From NCBI RefSeq assembly GCF_900172345.1, contig NZ_FWFY01000002.1, forward strand, positions 248,001 to 312,000: a stretch of DNA of 64,000 bases, in the 5' to 3' direction. The DNA is from Limimaricola soesokkakensis (lineage in GTDB: Bacteria > Pseudomonadota > Alphaproteobacteria > Rhodobacterales > Rhodobacteraceae). The translations under genes were made by a program, and so were the position numbers. Shown piece after piece: positions 32,231-42,436 of the stretch; position 1 is the stretch's first letter; the number at the start of each line of letters is the position of its first letter. Under the pieces are notes generated by a model. That model saw only the letters and a program-made list of their open reading frames with translations, ran no database searches and was not told the DNA's origin.

Positions 32231-32938
32231 ATGCGCCCCTCCGGCCGGACCCCCGACGCGCTGCGCGCCGTCGAGATCGAAACGGGCTTTAACCGCCATG
32301 CGGAAGGCTCCTGCCTGATCCGTATGGGGGATACCCAGGTGATCTGCACCGCCACGGTCGAAGAGCGGGTCCCGCCGTTCAAGCGTAATTCCGGCCAGGG
32401 CTGGGTCACCGCCGAATACGGCATGCTGCCACGCGCCACGAACAGCCGGATGCGTCGTGAGGCCAAGGACAAGCAATCGGGCCGCACCCAGGAAATCCAG
32501 CGCCTGATCGGCCGCAGCCTGCGCGCCGGGGTCGATTTCCATGCGCTCGGCGAGCGGCAGATCACCATCGATTGCGACGTGATCCAAGCCGATGGCGGCA
32601 CGCGCTGCGCCTCGATCACCGGCGGTTGGGTCGCGATGAAGCTCGCGGTGCAGAAGCTGATGAGCGCCGGGCTGGTGAAGTCCGACCCGCTAGGCGATCC
32701 GGTTTCGGCGATCAGCTGCGGCCTCTATGCCGGGCAGCCGGTGCTCGATCTCGATTATCCCGAGGACAGCGAGGCCGGTGTCGACGGCAACTTCGTCATG
32801 ATCGGGTCAAAGCTGATCGAGGTGCAGATGTCGGCCGAGGGCTCGACCTTCTCGCGCGAGCAGATGACCCAGCTTCTGGATCTTGCCGAATCAGGCTGCG
32901 CCGAGCTGGCCCGAGCGCAATTGCAGGCGACCGCCTGA
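32231..32938 (+). CDS. rph: Ribonuclease PH
   Basis: A 235-residue phosphorolytic 3'-5' exoribonuclease that trims tRNA 3' ends. Start [20 protein letters not shown]; the family motifs [20 protein letters not shown] and [20 protein letters not shown] and the catalytic-site region [20 protein letters not shown] are present. Full length, so unlike the truncated form of laboratory E. coli K-12. Its stop overlaps the rdgB start by one base (TGATG). Confidence 0.97.
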   Translation: MRPSGRTPDALRAVEIETGFNRHAEGSCLIRMGDTQVICTATVEERVPPFKRNSGQGWVTAEYGMLPRATNSRMRREAKDKQSGRTQEIQRLIGRSLRAGVDFHALGERQITIDCDVIQADGGTRCASITGGWVAMKLAVQKLMSAGLVKSDPLGDPVSAISCGLYAGQPVLDLDYPEDSEAGVDGNFVMIGSKLIEVQMSAEGSTFSREQMTQLLDLAESGCAELARAQLQATA

Positions 32939-33546
32939 TGCGGCGCTTCACCGAGAAATCGCTCGTCGTGGCGACACACAATGCCGGCAAGCTGGAGGAA
33001 TTCCGCGCCCTGCTCGCGCCGCTGGGGGTGACCGTGACCGGCAATGGCGATCACGGCCTGCCCGAACCCGAGGAGACCGAACACAGCTTCGTCGGCAATG
33101 CCCGGATCAAGGCCCGCGCCGCCGTGGCCGCCACGGGCATTCCGGCCCTGGCCGATGACAGCGGCCTCGAGGTCTTCGACCTCGACGGTCGTCCCGGGGT
33201 GCATACCGCGGATTGGGCCGAGACCGGGAATGGCCGCGATTTCGACATCGCGATGGAGCGTGTCCATCGCGAGCTCGAGGCCAGCGGCCGCCCTGCCCCG
33301 CATCGCGCCCGGTTCTGCTGCACGCTGGTGCTGTGCTGGCCCGATGGGCATGAAGAGGTCTTCGAGGGCTTCGCCGAAGGACAGGTCGTGTGGCCGATGC
33401 GCGGGGCGCGGGGCCACGGCTACGACCCGATATTCATGCCGGACGGGCATGACATCACCTTTGCCGAGATGGATGCCTCGGCCAAGAACGCCATGAGCCA
33501 CCGGGCCCAAGCCGTCGAGAAGCTGCGAGCCTGCCTTGGAGAATAG
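32938..33546 (+). CDS. rdgB: Non-canonical purine NTP pyrophosphatase (dITP/XTP)
   Basis: A 202-residue enzyme that hydrolyses dITP and XTP to keep deaminated purines out of DNA. THNAGKLEEFRALLAPLGV near the start binds phosphate; ADDSGLEVFDLDGRPGVHTA carries the catalytic Asp; HGYDPIFMPDGHDITFAEMD closes the site. Coupled to rph upstream (1-base overlap) and to hemW downstream (11-base overlap), forming an rph-rdgB-hemW operon common in alphaproteobacteria. Confidence 0.97.
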   Translation: MRRFTEKSLVVATHNAGKLEEFRALLAPLGVTVTGNGDHGLPEPEETEHSFVGNARIKARAAVAATGIPALADDSGLEVFDLDGRPGVHTADWAETGNGRDFDIAMERVHRELEASGRPAPHRARFCCTLVLCWPDGHEEVFEGFAEGQVVWPMRGARGHGYDPIFMPDGHDITFAEMDASAKNAMSHRAQAVEKLRACLGE

Positions 33547-34699
33547 GGTCGAAAACTGGCAGAGAGGCGGGTTCGGTCTCTATTTGCACTGGCCTTTCTG
33601 CCAGGCCAAATGCCCCTATTGCGACTTCAACAGCCACGTCGCGCAGCGGATCGACCAAGATCGATGGGCTGCGGCCTATCTTCTGGAACTCGACCGCTTG
33701 GCCGAGGAGACCGGCGATCGAATTCTCGGCTCGGTCTTTTTCGGTGGCGGTACGCCAAGCCTGATGGAGCCGCGCATCGTTGGCACGATACTTGATCGGA
33801 TTTCGCGGCATTGGCGGTTGCGCAACGATTTCGAAGTGACCTTGGAAGCCAACCCGACCTCGATCGAGGCGGATCGGTTCACCGGATATCGCCAAGCCGG
33901 GGTCAACCGCGTCTCAATGGGAATGCAGGCCCTGAACGACATGGATCTGCGGCGGCTAGGACGCTTGCATAGTGTCGATGAGGGGCTTCGGGCCTTCGAC
34001 ATTGCGCGCAATGCCTTCGACCGGATCAGCTTCGACCTGATCTATGCGCGGCAGGACCAAAGTCCCGAGGCTTGGGAAAGCGAGTTGCGGCGGGCCATGG
34101 AGCTTTGCGCCGATCATCTCTCGCTCTACCAACTCACGGTCGAGGAAGGCACGGCCTTTGGCGACCGTCTGGCACGGGGCGGGCTTCGCGGTCTGCCGGA
34201 CGAAGATCGTTCGGCGGAGATGTACGAGATCACCCAGACGTTGACGACCGAAGCAGGCCTCCCGGCCTATGAGATTTCGAACCATGCGGTCCCCGACGCG
34301 GAAAGCCGGCACAACCTCGTCTATTGGCGCTCGGGCGACTGGATCGGCATCGGTCCGGGTGCGCATGGTCGACTGGAATTCGACGGGATCCGTTATGCCA
34401 CCGAAGCGCCGAAAGCGCCGGGAGCCTGGCTTTCCCAAGTCGAAAGTGGCCGTGGGGGCGAGATCGAGCGTGTTCGGCTTTCGCCCCTCGAAGGCGTGGA
34501 AGAACGCTTGATGATGGGGCTGCGATTGGCGGAAGGCGTGCAGCTTCCGGAAAAAGTCGATCTTCTCTCCGAAGATTTCGACCGACGCGTGGAGGCACTA
34601 ACGGAATTGGGTTTCTTGAACCGCGTTCAGGACCGGCTCATCGCTACAGAGGCGGGCCGACCGATCCTGAACGGCGTGTTGCGGGAATTGCTGGCCTAG
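33536..34699 (+). CDS. hemW: Radical SAM heme chaperone HemW
   Basis: A 387-residue radical SAM protein formerly annotated as coproporphyrinogen oxidase. The Fe-S motif CQAKCPYC (CxxxCxxC) follows LYLHWPF, GGGTPSLM gives the SAM-binding stretch, and the C-terminal HemN-like domain is complete. It lacks the extended N-terminus of true HemN, so heme delivery to targets is the likelier role. The TTG at 33536 is used because no ATG precedes the conserved region; it starts inside rdgB. Confidence 0.93.
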   Translation: MENRVENWQRGGFGLYLHWPFCQAKCPYCDFNSHVAQRIDQDRWAAAYLLELDRLAEETGDRILGSVFFGGGTPSLMEPRIVGTILDRISRHWRLRNDFEVTLEANPTSIEADRFTGYRQAGVNRVSMGMQALNDMDLRRLGRLHSVDEGLRAFDIARNAFDRISFDLIYARQDQSPEAWESELRRAMELCADHLSLYQLTVEEGTAFGDRLARGGLRGLPDEDRSAEMYEITQTLTTEAGLPAYEISNHAVPDAESRHNLVYWRSGDWIGIGPGAHGRLEFDGIRYATEAPKAPGAWLSQVESGRGGEIERVRLSPLEGVEERLMMGLRLAEGVQLPEKVDLLSEDFDRRVEALTELGFLNRVQDRLIATEAGRPILNGVLRELLA

Positions 34700-34705
34700 G
34701 AGCGC

Positions 34706-35587
34706 TCAGTTCCCCGAAAGGACGCGAAGGATGTCGTCGAGCTGCTCCAGATCGCGATAGCGCATCGAGATACGGCCGCCCTCCCCTTGGCCATCATGAT
34801 CGATGCTCACCGGCATTTTCAGCGTCGCGGAAAGCTCGCTTTCGATCTGGAGCGTATCAGCATCCTTGCTCGGCTTACGCGCGGCCTTCGGCGTCGGCGC
34901 CTTGCCGGGTTTGCGAACCAGCGATTCAGCGTCACGCACCGACATGCCCTTGAGCAGGATCTGACGCGCCAGACTGGAGGCATGTTCGTTGCCGACCAAG
35001 GTACGTGCATGGCCAGCGGTCAGCTGGCCAGTTGTCAGCATTTCCTGCACATCCGCGGGGAGCGACAGGAGCCGCATCAGGTTCGCGATATGGCTTCGGC
35101 TCTTGCCGAGCGCGCTGGCCAGCTGCTCTTGCGTATGGCCGAACCGGTCCATCAACTGCCGATAGCCGGCGGCTTCGTCGATCGCATTGAGATCGGCGCG
35201 CTGGATGTTTTCAATGATCGCGACTTCGAGAACCTCGGTGTCGCTGTATTCGCGGATCAACACCGGGAGTTCGTGCAGTTTCGCGATCTGCGAGGCGCGC
35301 CAGCGGCGTTCGCCGGCGACGATCTCGAAATAGCCGTCGCGATTGGGATCGCGGCGCACGATCAGCGGCTGGATCACGCCCTTTTCGCGGATCGAGGATG
35401 CGAGTTCCTCAAGCGCCGTTTCGTCGAAATGTCGCCGTGGCTGGTCCGGATTGGGACGGATCTTTTCGATCGGAACCATCATGTCGGGACGCCTTGCCTG
35501 TTCTGCGGTGGTCTGATCCTGGGTCACATCGGCCATGAGGGCGGAAAGCCCCCGCCCGAGACCGCGCGTCTTCTGCTTTTCGGCCAT
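34706..35587 (-). CDS. parB: Chromosome-partitioning protein ParB
   Basis: A 293-residue CTP-dependent DNA clamp that loads at parS. MAEKQKTRGLGRGLSALM is the ParA-activating N-terminus. The CTPase boxes include NPDQPRRHFDETALEELASS and VAGERRWRASQIAKL, and the helix-turn-helix spans EQLASALGKSRSHIANLMRL. The C-terminal dimerisation domain is present. An ATG at 35599 that overlaps the parA stop is an alternative but has its Shine-Dalgarno too close. Two perfect parS sites lie within 3.3 kb, in rsmG and at mnmG. Confidence 0.96.
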   Translation of the reverse strand: MAEKQKTRGLGRGLSALMADVTQDQTTAEQARRPDMMVPIEKIRPNPDQPRRHFDETALEELASSIREKGVIQPLIVRRDPNRDGYFEIVAGERRWRASQIAKLHELPVLIREYSDTEVLEVAIIENIQRADLNAIDEAAGYRQLMDRFGHTQEQLASALGKSRSHIANLMRLLSLPADVQEMLTTGQLTAGHARTLVGNEHASSLARQILLKGMSVRDAESLVRKPGKAPTPKAARKPSKDADTLQIESELSATLKMPVSIDHDGQGEGGRISMRYRDLEQLDDILRVLSGN

Positions 35588-35595
35588 ATCCGCTC

Positions 35596-36378
35596 TCATC
35601 CCTCCCGTTCAATGACTTCTGCGGCCAGATCCAGATAGGCCTTGGTGCCCGCGCAGGCGGGATCGTAATCGAGAACCGGCATGGCATGGGACGGCGCTTC
35701 GCTCAACCGCACATTGCGCGGGATCACCGTCTTGAACACAAGATCGCCCAAGGTGCCCCGCGCGTCGGCTTCGACCTGTTGGGACAGGTTATTGCGGCGA
35801 TCATACATGGTCAGGACGATACCCTCGATCCGCAGGGCTTCGTTGGCGGTGCTGCGCACTTCGCGCAATGTCAGCATGAGCTGCGAAAGGCCTTCGAGCG
35901 CGAAGAACTCGCTCTGCAAGGGCACGATCATCGAGCCAGCGGCCACCATCGCGTTGATCGTGAGAAGGTTCAGCGCCGGTGGGCAATCGATCAGAATGTA
36001 ATCATAATCGCCCCGGTCGGCGATAAGCTCGGCCAAGCGGCGCTGCAGCATGCGACTGCGGCCACCCGAGGCCATCAGCTCGACATCGGCGGAGCTCAGA
36101 TCGGTCGTCGCCGGGATGATATCCAGCCCATAAACCTGCGTCCCATGTATCCCTTCCGATGCGGGATCCTGACCCAGAAGCAGGTCATAGGTAGTGGATC
36201 GACGATCGCCGGCGGCGAGGCCGAGACCCGTCGAGGCGTTGCCCTGGGGGTCCATGTCGATCAGCAGGACCCGGCGCCCGGCCTTGGCAAGGGCCGCTCC
36301 GAGGTTGATCGCCGTGGTGGTTTTCCCGACCCCGCCCTTTTGGTTGGCAAGGGCGATGATACGACAGGTCTCAGGCAT
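35596..36378 (-). CDS. parA: Chromosome-partitioning ATPase ParA
   Basis: A 260-residue deviant Walker ATPase of chromosome segregation. ALANQKGGVGKTTTAINLGA is the deviant Walker A with both lysines, LLIDMDPQGNASTGLG is the A' motif, and YILIDCPPALNLLTINAMV the Walker B. Its dimers bind DNA non-specifically and pull ParB-parS complexes to the new pole. The start overlaps the rsmG stop by 8 bases; the mnmE-mnmG-rsmG-parA-parB operon is typical for alphaproteobacteria. Confidence 0.97.
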   Translation of the reverse strand: MPETCRIIALANQKGGVGKTTTAINLGAALAKAGRRVLLIDMDPQGNASTGLGLAAGDRRSTTYDLLLGQDPASEGIHGTQVYGLDIIPATTDLSSADVELMASGGRSRMLQRRLAELIADRGDYDYILIDCPPALNLLTINAMVAAGSMIVPLQSEFFALEGLSQLMLTLREVRSTANEALRIEGIVLTMYDRRNNLSQQVEADARGTLGDLVFKTVIPRNVRLSEAPSHAMPVLDYDPACAGTKAYLDLAAEVIEREG

Positions 36379-36988
36379 GGGTCAGGTTGCTCACGAGCAG
36401 GATACGGGCTGCGGGGTCGGTAACACTCTGTCGGGTATCGATGTCGAAATGCCAAGTCCTACGAGCTTCGTCGATCTCGGCTTCGTAGCTCTGTCCCTTC
36501 AGGAACACGCATCGTCCGCCCGGCGCAAGATGCAGATGCGCGTAGGACAGAAGATCTGTTAGGGGAGCCAAGGCACGCGCACTGATTGTTTTCGCCTCCA
36601 AAGGAGCGAGCTGCTCGACCCGCGTGCAGTGGACGGTCAGGGAAAGACCTAGTTCCCTCCCCGCAGTCCGCAGAAATGCTGCTTTCCGTTGGTCGCTTTC
36701 GACCAAATGCAGGTCGAGACCGGTCTCCTGCTCGGCAGCCATTATGGCGACCACGATTCCAGGAAATCCGCCACCCGATCCCAAATCTGCCCAAGGGCCG
36801 CGCGTACTCGGTATGAACTCTGCGAGTTGTAGGGAGTCGGCGATATGCCGAGTTTCCACCTGTTCGAGGTCGGATTTGGAGACCAGATTGATCGCCGGCG
36901 ACCATTTGCGGACGAGTGCCGCGTAAGCGATCAGACGCTCTCGTGTTTCACGTGAAACACCCAAATCCTGAAGAACGCTTTCGCTCAT
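36371..36988 (-). CDS. rsmG: 16S rRNA (guanine-527-N7) methyltransferase
   Basis: A 205-residue SAM methyltransferase (GidB). The SAM loop is [17 protein letters not shown], the family start region [20 protein letters not shown] and the catalytic-site stretch [20 protein letters not shown] are present. A perfect parS palindrome lies within its 5' coding region at 36944-36959, encoding GVSRE near the start. Its ATG overlaps the mnmG stop by 4 bases. Confidence 0.96.
   Translation of the reverse strand: MSESVLQDLGVSRETRERLIAYAALVRKWSPAINLVSKSDLEQVETRHIADSLQLAEFIPSTRGPWADLGSGGGFPGIVVAIMAAEQETGLDLHLVESDQRKAAFLRTAGRELGLSLTVHCTRVEQLAPLEAKTISARALAPLTDLLSYAHLHLAPGGRCVFLKGQSYEAEIDEARRTWHFDIDTRQSVTDPAARILLVSNLTHA
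36944..36959. promoter_or_regulatory. parS site 2, inside rsmG
   Basis: TGTTTCACGTGAAACA, identical to the universal parS consensus and a perfect palindrome. It is coding sequence of rsmG near residues 10-15. It lies 5.3 kb from the putative oriC and 0.6 kb from the start of parA. Confidence 0.95.
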
Positions 36989-38841
36989 GCGGCCGCTCTG
37001 CGGCTGGCGTTGATCAGCAAGAGCATCCCGGCCGCAGTCATTCCTTCGATCTTGCCCGCTTCGCCTACCGACCGGGGCCGCGCCACCTCGAGTTTCTGCC
37101 GCAACTCGTTCGAGAGACCAGGCAAGCTCGCATAATCGAGATCGATTGGAAGACGACGTGCTTCATCGCGCCGGATGGATTCAGCGTCGCGATCCTGCCT
37201 CTGCGCGTAAGCACTGTAGATTGCATCATTCTTCAGCTGAACCGCAGTCTCAGTGTCGATTTCAGCGAGTTCAGGTTCGATAGCGCACAGCATTTCGAAA
37301 TCGACATCGGCGATGCTTAGGGCTTCGATACCGTCCTTCCTCGGGCGATCCGGGTTGAGATTTGCCCCTTGCGAGGCAAGATCCCGCGGCGCAAAACTCA
37401 TTTCCGCGAGTCTCAAACGCGCGATTTCGAGCCGGTTCATCTTGGCCGAGAACTGCTCCCAGCGCGCCTCGCCAACGCAACCCGAAGCGTGCCCCATAGG
37501 CGTCAGCCGCTGATCAGCATTGTCCGCGCGAAGCGACAGCCGGAACTCTGCCCGTGAAGTGAACATGCGATAGGGCTCGGTAACGCCCCGCGTAACGAGA
37601 TCGTCGATCATTACGCCGATATAGCTGGACGTCCGGCTGAACTCTGGCGGGGTACGATCCAAGGCCTCAGAAGCTGCTGCCAGACCAGCAGCGCAGCCTT
37701 GGGCGGCTGCTTCCTCATAGCCCGTCGTACCGTTGATCTGCCCCGCAAGGTACAGGCCCGGGACGTCCTTCAGCTCCAGCCCGCGCGTGAGCGCTCTCGG
37801 ATCGATGTAGTCATACTCGATGGCGTAACCGGGCTGCTCAATACGGACGTTCTCAAGCCCTACCATCGCGCGGATGAAGTTTTCCTGGACATCAAGCGGT
37901 AGCGAGGTCGAGATGCCATTTGGATAGACCGTATCGGTGTTCAGCCCTTCGGGTTCGAGGAAAACCTGATGGCTCTCTTTCTCGGCAAATCGAACGACCT
38001 TGTCTTCGATTGAAGGACAATAGCGCGGACCGGTGCCGCTGATATTGCCGCTATGCATTGCCGATTTCGAAAGATTTGCGCGGATCACCTCATGTGCAGC
38101 CGGGTTGGTGTGGGTGATGCCGCAGGAAATCTGCCTTGCTTCGGGACGCTTGTTCAGGAAGGACAGCATCACCGGATCATCGTCACCCGGCTGCATTTCC
38201 AAGCGCGCCCAGTCGATCGTCTTTCCGTCCAACCGCGCTGGTGTGCCGGTCTTGAGTCGGCCCATCTGCAATCCGAAGCTGTCGATGCGTTCCGCGAGAC
38301 GGGTCGAGGCTTCGTCCCCTACCCGACCCCCCGGCCGCGTCTCCGCGCCGAAATGCAGAACGCCGCGCAGGAAGGTTCCGGTGGTGAGAATGACGCTCCG
38401 AGCGTCGAGACGCGTGCGATCGGCCAGATCGACGCCGCAGATCCGACCGCCGCGCTCGACCAGATCGTAGACCTCTCCTTCAACGAGTTCGAGATCCGCG
38501 ATTGCGCGCAACTCCTCCTGCATGCGGCTGCGATAGATTTCTCGGTCTGCCTGCAATCTCGGGCCTTGGACGGCGGGGCCCTTGCGCCGGTTCAAAAGGC
38601 GGAACTGGATGCCCGAAGCATCCGCCACTCGCCCCATCAGACCGTCGAGAGCATCCACTTCTCGAACGAGATGCCCCTTGCCCAAGCCACCGATGGCGGG
38701 ATTGCAGGACATTGCGCCGATCGTGGCAATCTTCATCGTCACCAGCGCCGTCTTCGCACCCATGCGGCTTGCAATGGCTGCAGCTTCGACGCCGGCATGA
38801 CCGCCACCGACCACCACGATGTCGTAGGATTTCTGTTTCAC
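36985..38841 (-). CDS. mnmG: tRNA uridine 5-carboxymethylaminomethyl modification enzyme MnmG (GidA)
   Basis: A FAD-dependent partner of MnmE that modifies wobble uridine-34. [20 protein letters not shown] is the FAD-binding Rossmann motif; [20 protein letters not shown] and the C-terminal GATase-like helical domain are typical. I choose GTG at 38841, giving 618 residues from [10 protein letters not shown], because AGGAG (38851-38855) is 9 bases upstream; the longer frame begins with TTG at 38850 and reads FHVKQ, with the ribosome site abutting it. Either way a parS palindrome overlaps the initiation region. The stop overlaps rsmG by 4 bases. Confidence 0.95.
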   Translation of the reverse strand: MKQKSYDIVVVGGGHAGVEAAAIASRMGAKTALVTMKIATIGAMSCNPAIGGLGKGHLVREVDALDGLMGRVADASGIQFRLLNRRKGPAVQGPRLQADREIYRSRMQEELRAIADLELVEGEVYDLVERGGRICGVDLADRTRLDARSVILTTGTFLRGVLHFGAETRPGGRVGDEASTRLAERIDSFGLQMGRLKTGTPARLDGKTIDWARLEMQPGDDDPVMLSFLNKRPEARQISCGITHTNPAAHEVIRANLSKSAMHSGNISGTGPRYCPSIEDKVVRFAEKESHQVFLEPEGLNTDTVYPNGISTSLPLDVQENFIRAMVGLENVRIEQPGYAIEYDYIDPRALTRGLELKDVPGLYLAGQINGTTGYEEAAAQGCAAGLAAASEALDRTPPEFSRTSSYIGVMIDDLVTRGVTEPYRMFTSRAEFRLSLRADNADQRLTPMGHASGCVGEARWEQFSAKMNRLEIARLRLAEMSFAPRDLASQGANLNPDRPRKDGIEALSIADVDFEMLCAIEPELAEIDTETAVQLKNDAIYSAYAQRQDRDAESIRRDEARRLPIDLDYASLPGLSNELRQKLEVARPRSVGEAGKIEGMTAAGMLLLINASRRAAA

Positions 38842-38849
38842 GTGAAACA
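38834..38849. promoter_or_regulatory. parS site 1, at the mnmG start
   Basis: TGTTTCACGTGAAACA, identical to the parS consensus. Its CACGTG core holds the likely GTG start of mnmG, so the ParB-binding site and the translation start occupy the same bases. 3.4 kb from the putative oriC. Confidence 0.95.
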
Positions 38850-38853
38850 ACTC

Positions 38854-40137
38854 CTATTTCCCGATACAGAAGCTAGAGAAAATCTCCCCGAGGATGTCCT
38901 CCACATCGACCCGACCGACGAGGCTGTCAAGCGCCCTGACGGCAAGCCGGAGTTCTTCCGCCGCCAGGTCGAGGCTCATGGTTCCCTCCGGCAGGATGTC
39001 TCGGCAGTGGTTAATGTGTTCGATGCCATCACGCAGAGCCAAGCGATGCCGTTCCCTGATCGCGACCCCGGCACCGAGTGTCCTTTCCGACAGGCGGCCG
39101 GCGATTTCATCAAGCAGTTCGGAGACACCGGCGCCGGTTTTACCGGAGATGCCTAGTCGCGGATCCGCTTGTAGATCGGCGCGCCCAATCCGCACAATGT
39201 CGTCCGGACCGGAAAAACCGTGATCATAATCTTCCGGCACCACGAGATGCAGCCGCAGATCGGCGCTCGCTGCACGGCTTCGCGCCCGTGCGATCCCAAT
39301 GGCCTCAACCTCATCGTCGGAATCGCGCAACCCAGCCGTATCAAGTAGCGTGACCGGCAGGCCACGAAGCTCCATCCGGACCTCGATCACGTCGCGCGTG
39401 GTGCCCGGCACATCCGAGATGATCGCCGCGTCGCGCCCGGCCAAGTAATTGAGAAGTGTAGACTTTCCCATGTTCGGTGCGCCGATGATCGCCACCTCGA
39501 ACCCTTCGCGGATTCGTTCGGCGGCACCGACACCCTCCATCTCCCGGCGCATCGCCGTCTCGCAGCGATCGAGCAACTCGATCACCTCAGGCGTGACATC
39601 GACAGGCACGTCTTCTTCCGCGAAATCGATCACCGCCTCGAGGAGCGCCATCGCGCGGAGCAGATCCCGCTTCCACAGGTCCGCCTTCTCGCCGAGGCCG
39701 CCGGCCATGCTGCGCATCGCTTGTCGCCGCTGCGCTTCAGTTTCCGCATCGATGAGATCGGCCAGGCCTTCGACCTGCGACAGGTCGAGACGCCCATTCT
39801 CGAGCGCCTGCCGTGTGAATTCACCTGCTTCCGCCAGACGTAGCCCTGGCATCTCGGACAGGCGCGTCAGAACGGCGTTGATCACCGCGCGGCTGCCATG
39901 AAGATGCAGTTCGACCACCTCAGCCCCTGTGAAGCTGCGCCCCTCGGCAAAGGTCAGTACCAGCGCCTCGTCGAGCGCCTCCCCTTCCCCGTCACGCAGC
40001 GTTCTCAGGCCGCGCCCATGCTTCGGCAGCGCACCCGCCATTCGTTCGGCCGCGAGGCGCGCCGATGGGCCAGAAATGCGAACGACGGCGACCCCGGCGC
40101 GCCCGCGCGCCGTGGCCAAGGCATAGATCGTGTCCAT
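38854..40137 (-). CDS. mnmE: tRNA modification GTPase MnmE (TrmE)
   Basis: A 427-residue GTPase that, with MnmG, installs the cmnm5 group on wobble uridine-34. The N-terminal formyl-THF-binding domain ([40 protein letters not shown]) is followed by the G domain with [35 protein letters not shown] and [15 protein letters not shown]. It ends with FCIGK, the signature C-terminus with its essential Cys. The usual G4 NKxD motif is absent; the segment at residues ~317-321 reads GRADL. It begins 24 bases after the rho stop. Confidence 0.95.
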   Translation of the reverse strand: MDTIYALATARGRAGVAVVRISGPSARLAAERMAGALPKHGRGLRTLRDGEGEALDEALVLTFAEGRSFTGAEVVELHLHGSRAVINAVLTRLSEMPGLRLAEAGEFTRQALENGRLDLSQVEGLADLIDAETEAQRRQAMRSMAGGLGEKADLWKRDLLRAMALLEAVIDFAEEDVPVDVTPEVIELLDRCETAMRREMEGVGAAERIREGFEVAIIGAPNMGKSTLLNYLAGRDAAIISDVPGTTRDVIEVRMELRGLPVTLLDTAGLRDSDDEVEAIGIARARSRAASADLRLHLVVPEDYDHGFSGPDDIVRIGRADLQADPRLGISGKTGAGVSELLDEIAGRLSERTLGAGVAIRERHRLALRDGIEHINHCRDILPEGTMSLDLAAEELRLAVRALDSLVGRVDVEDILGEIFSSFCIGK

Positions 40138-40161
40138 GGAGAAGTCCTCGCGCGTGCCGCG

Positions 40162-41436
<1,275 letters not shown>

Positions 41437-41529
41437 GGGAAACGGTCCTGTGGCAGCCCGCGGGCCGCTCTTGTCGGTCGTGAAAATGGAATCGCTTTGC
41501 CCGGACGGGCAAGCGGGAGCAGTCTTAGG

Positions 41530-41542
41530 CGTGGATAAGTCG
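41530..41542 (+). promoter_or_regulatory. Outlying DnaA-box-like 13-mer between hemJ and rho
   Basis: CGTGGATAAGTCG, an exact copy of a 13-mer at 42305-42317 in the putative oriC. Its core GTGGATAA is the reverse of TTATCCAC. It lies in the 133-base gap upstream of rho. Confidence 0.5.
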
Positions 41543-41569
41543 TACGTCAACGCCGCGCAGCGGGATGCC

Positions 41570-42019
41570 TCAGAACGGGCGCACCACCACCGCCACCACG
41601 ATCACCAGCAGGAGCAACGTCGGCACCTCGTTGGCGATGCGGTATTGCCTGCCGCTTCGGCTGTTGGTGCCAGCGGCGAACTCCTTGCGCCGCTTCGACA
41701 GCCAGCCATGCATCCCGGTCATCGCCAGCACCGCGGCCGCCTTGATCCAGGGCCACGGCTCGGACCAGTCGACGACGCCGAAGGAGATCAGCAGCAGCCC
41801 GAAGAGCCAGGTCGAAATCATCGCTGGCCCCATGATCAGCTTCAGCAGCTTCATCTCCATGATCTGGAAGGTCTCGTCGAGCTGCGAGCCGCTCTCTGCC
41901 CGCTCCGCGTGGTACACGAAGAGCCGGGGCAGGTAGAACATGCCCGCCATCCACGCCACGAAGGACAGGATGTGTCCCGTCTTTATCCACGGATAGGCGT
42001 AGGCGGCGAAGTCGGTCAT
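41570..42019 (-). CDS. hemJ: Protoporphyrinogen IX oxidase, HemJ type
   Basis: A 149-residue membrane protein with four hydrophobic helices and conserved His ([34 protein letters not shown]). HemJ oxidises protoporphyrinogen IX to protoporphyrin IX in heme synthesis. The start at 42019 has GAGGGACC upstream. It is the gene immediately left of the putative oriC and points away from it. Length is at the typical short end for HemJ. Confidence 0.9.
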   Translation of the reverse strand: MTDFAAYAYPWIKTGHILSFVAWMAGMFYLPRLFVYHAERAESGSQLDETFQIMEMKLLKLIMGPAMISTWLFGLLLISFGVVDWSEPWPWIKAAAVLAMTGMHGWLSKRRKEFAAGTNSRSGRQYRIANEVPTLLLLVIVVAVVVRPF

Positions 42020-42094
42020 CTCGGTCCCTCTCTCAGACCAACTCCTTCTCAAATGAATAAGGATAAAAGAAAAGATGAAGAGGGTAGTAGGGCC

Positions 42095-42102
42095 GTGGAT
42101 AA
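42095..42102 (+). promoter_or_regulatory. DnaA box 1 of putative oriC
   Basis: GTGGATAA; the 9-mer CGTGGATAA differs by one base from the consensus TGTGGATAA. A purine-rich AT tract lies directly upstream (42049-42085). Confidence 0.65.
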
Positions 42103-42125
42103 GCGGCCGTTGACGGCATATCCTC

Positions 42126-42143
42126 AGAGTCGTCCACAGGCTG
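42126..42143 (+). repeat. 18-bp direct repeat, left copy
   Basis: AGAGTCGTCCACAGGCTG, identical to the copy at 42417-42434. Each contains one GANTC and a weak DnaA-like box TCGTCCACA (7 of 9 bases). Confidence 0.9.
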
Positions 42144-42189
42144 GGCTTGCAGTCGAGGCCATTGGAACGACTCGGCTACATCGGTCAAC

Positions 42190-42230
42190 GTACTGAAAGT
42201 AAATGATTTAAATTTTCAGCTTGCCATATG
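42190..42230 (+). other. Candidate duplex-unwinding AT-rich tract
   Basis: The most AT-rich short segment in the gap, about 30% GC against the GC-rich neighbours; CTGAAA at 42193-42198 and TTTCAG at 42214-42219 form an inverted repeat around GATTTAAA. No GANTC lies inside it, but sites flank it at 42169 and 42239. Confidence 0.5.
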
Positions 42231-42305
42231 TCACGCCCGAGTCGCGATCTTGACTCCGCCATTTGCCCACAACGATCCCCAATGCCGGGCTTATGCTCGT
42301 CCCCC

Positions 42306-42313
42306 GTGGATAA
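42306..42313 (+). promoter_or_regulatory. DnaA box 2 of putative oriC
   Basis: GTGGATAA within CGTGGATAAGTCG, which also occurs exactly at 41530-41542. Surrounded by GANTC sites at 42320, 42333 and 42352. Confidence 0.65.
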
Positions 42314-42416
42314 GTCGCTGAGTCGCGGAGACGACTCACCCCGCTTGTCCCGAGTCGCGGGAGGGGTCACAACCTTCCACCGAGTCGTGCTCATGATTCG
42401 ATCCCGATTCCTCCCT

Positions 42417-42434
42417 AGAGTCGTCCACAGGCTG
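42417..42434 (+). repeat. 18-bp direct repeat, right copy
   Basis: AGAGTCGTCCACAGGCTG, 291 bases from the left copy and ending two bases before the maf start codon. It may serve both origin binding and the upstream region of maf. Confidence 0.9.
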
Positions 42435-42436
42435 CC

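Larger units (their letters stand above)
42020..42436. other. Putative chromosomal replication origin (oriC)
   Basis: A 417-base gap at a clean strand switch: hemJ, rho, mnmE, mnmG, rsmG, parA and parB point left, while maf, aroE, coaE and dnaQ point right. It holds two GTGGATAA DnaA-box cores (42095-42102, 42306-42313), weaker TCGTCCACA boxes within an 18-bp direct repeat, and two AT-rich tracts (42049-42075 and 42190-42230). Eleven GANTC sites occur at 42127-42422, about ten times the random rate. This gene neighbourhood hosts oriC in other alphaproteobacteria by established knowledge, with parS 3-5 kb away. No coding frame fits. Confidence 0.85.
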
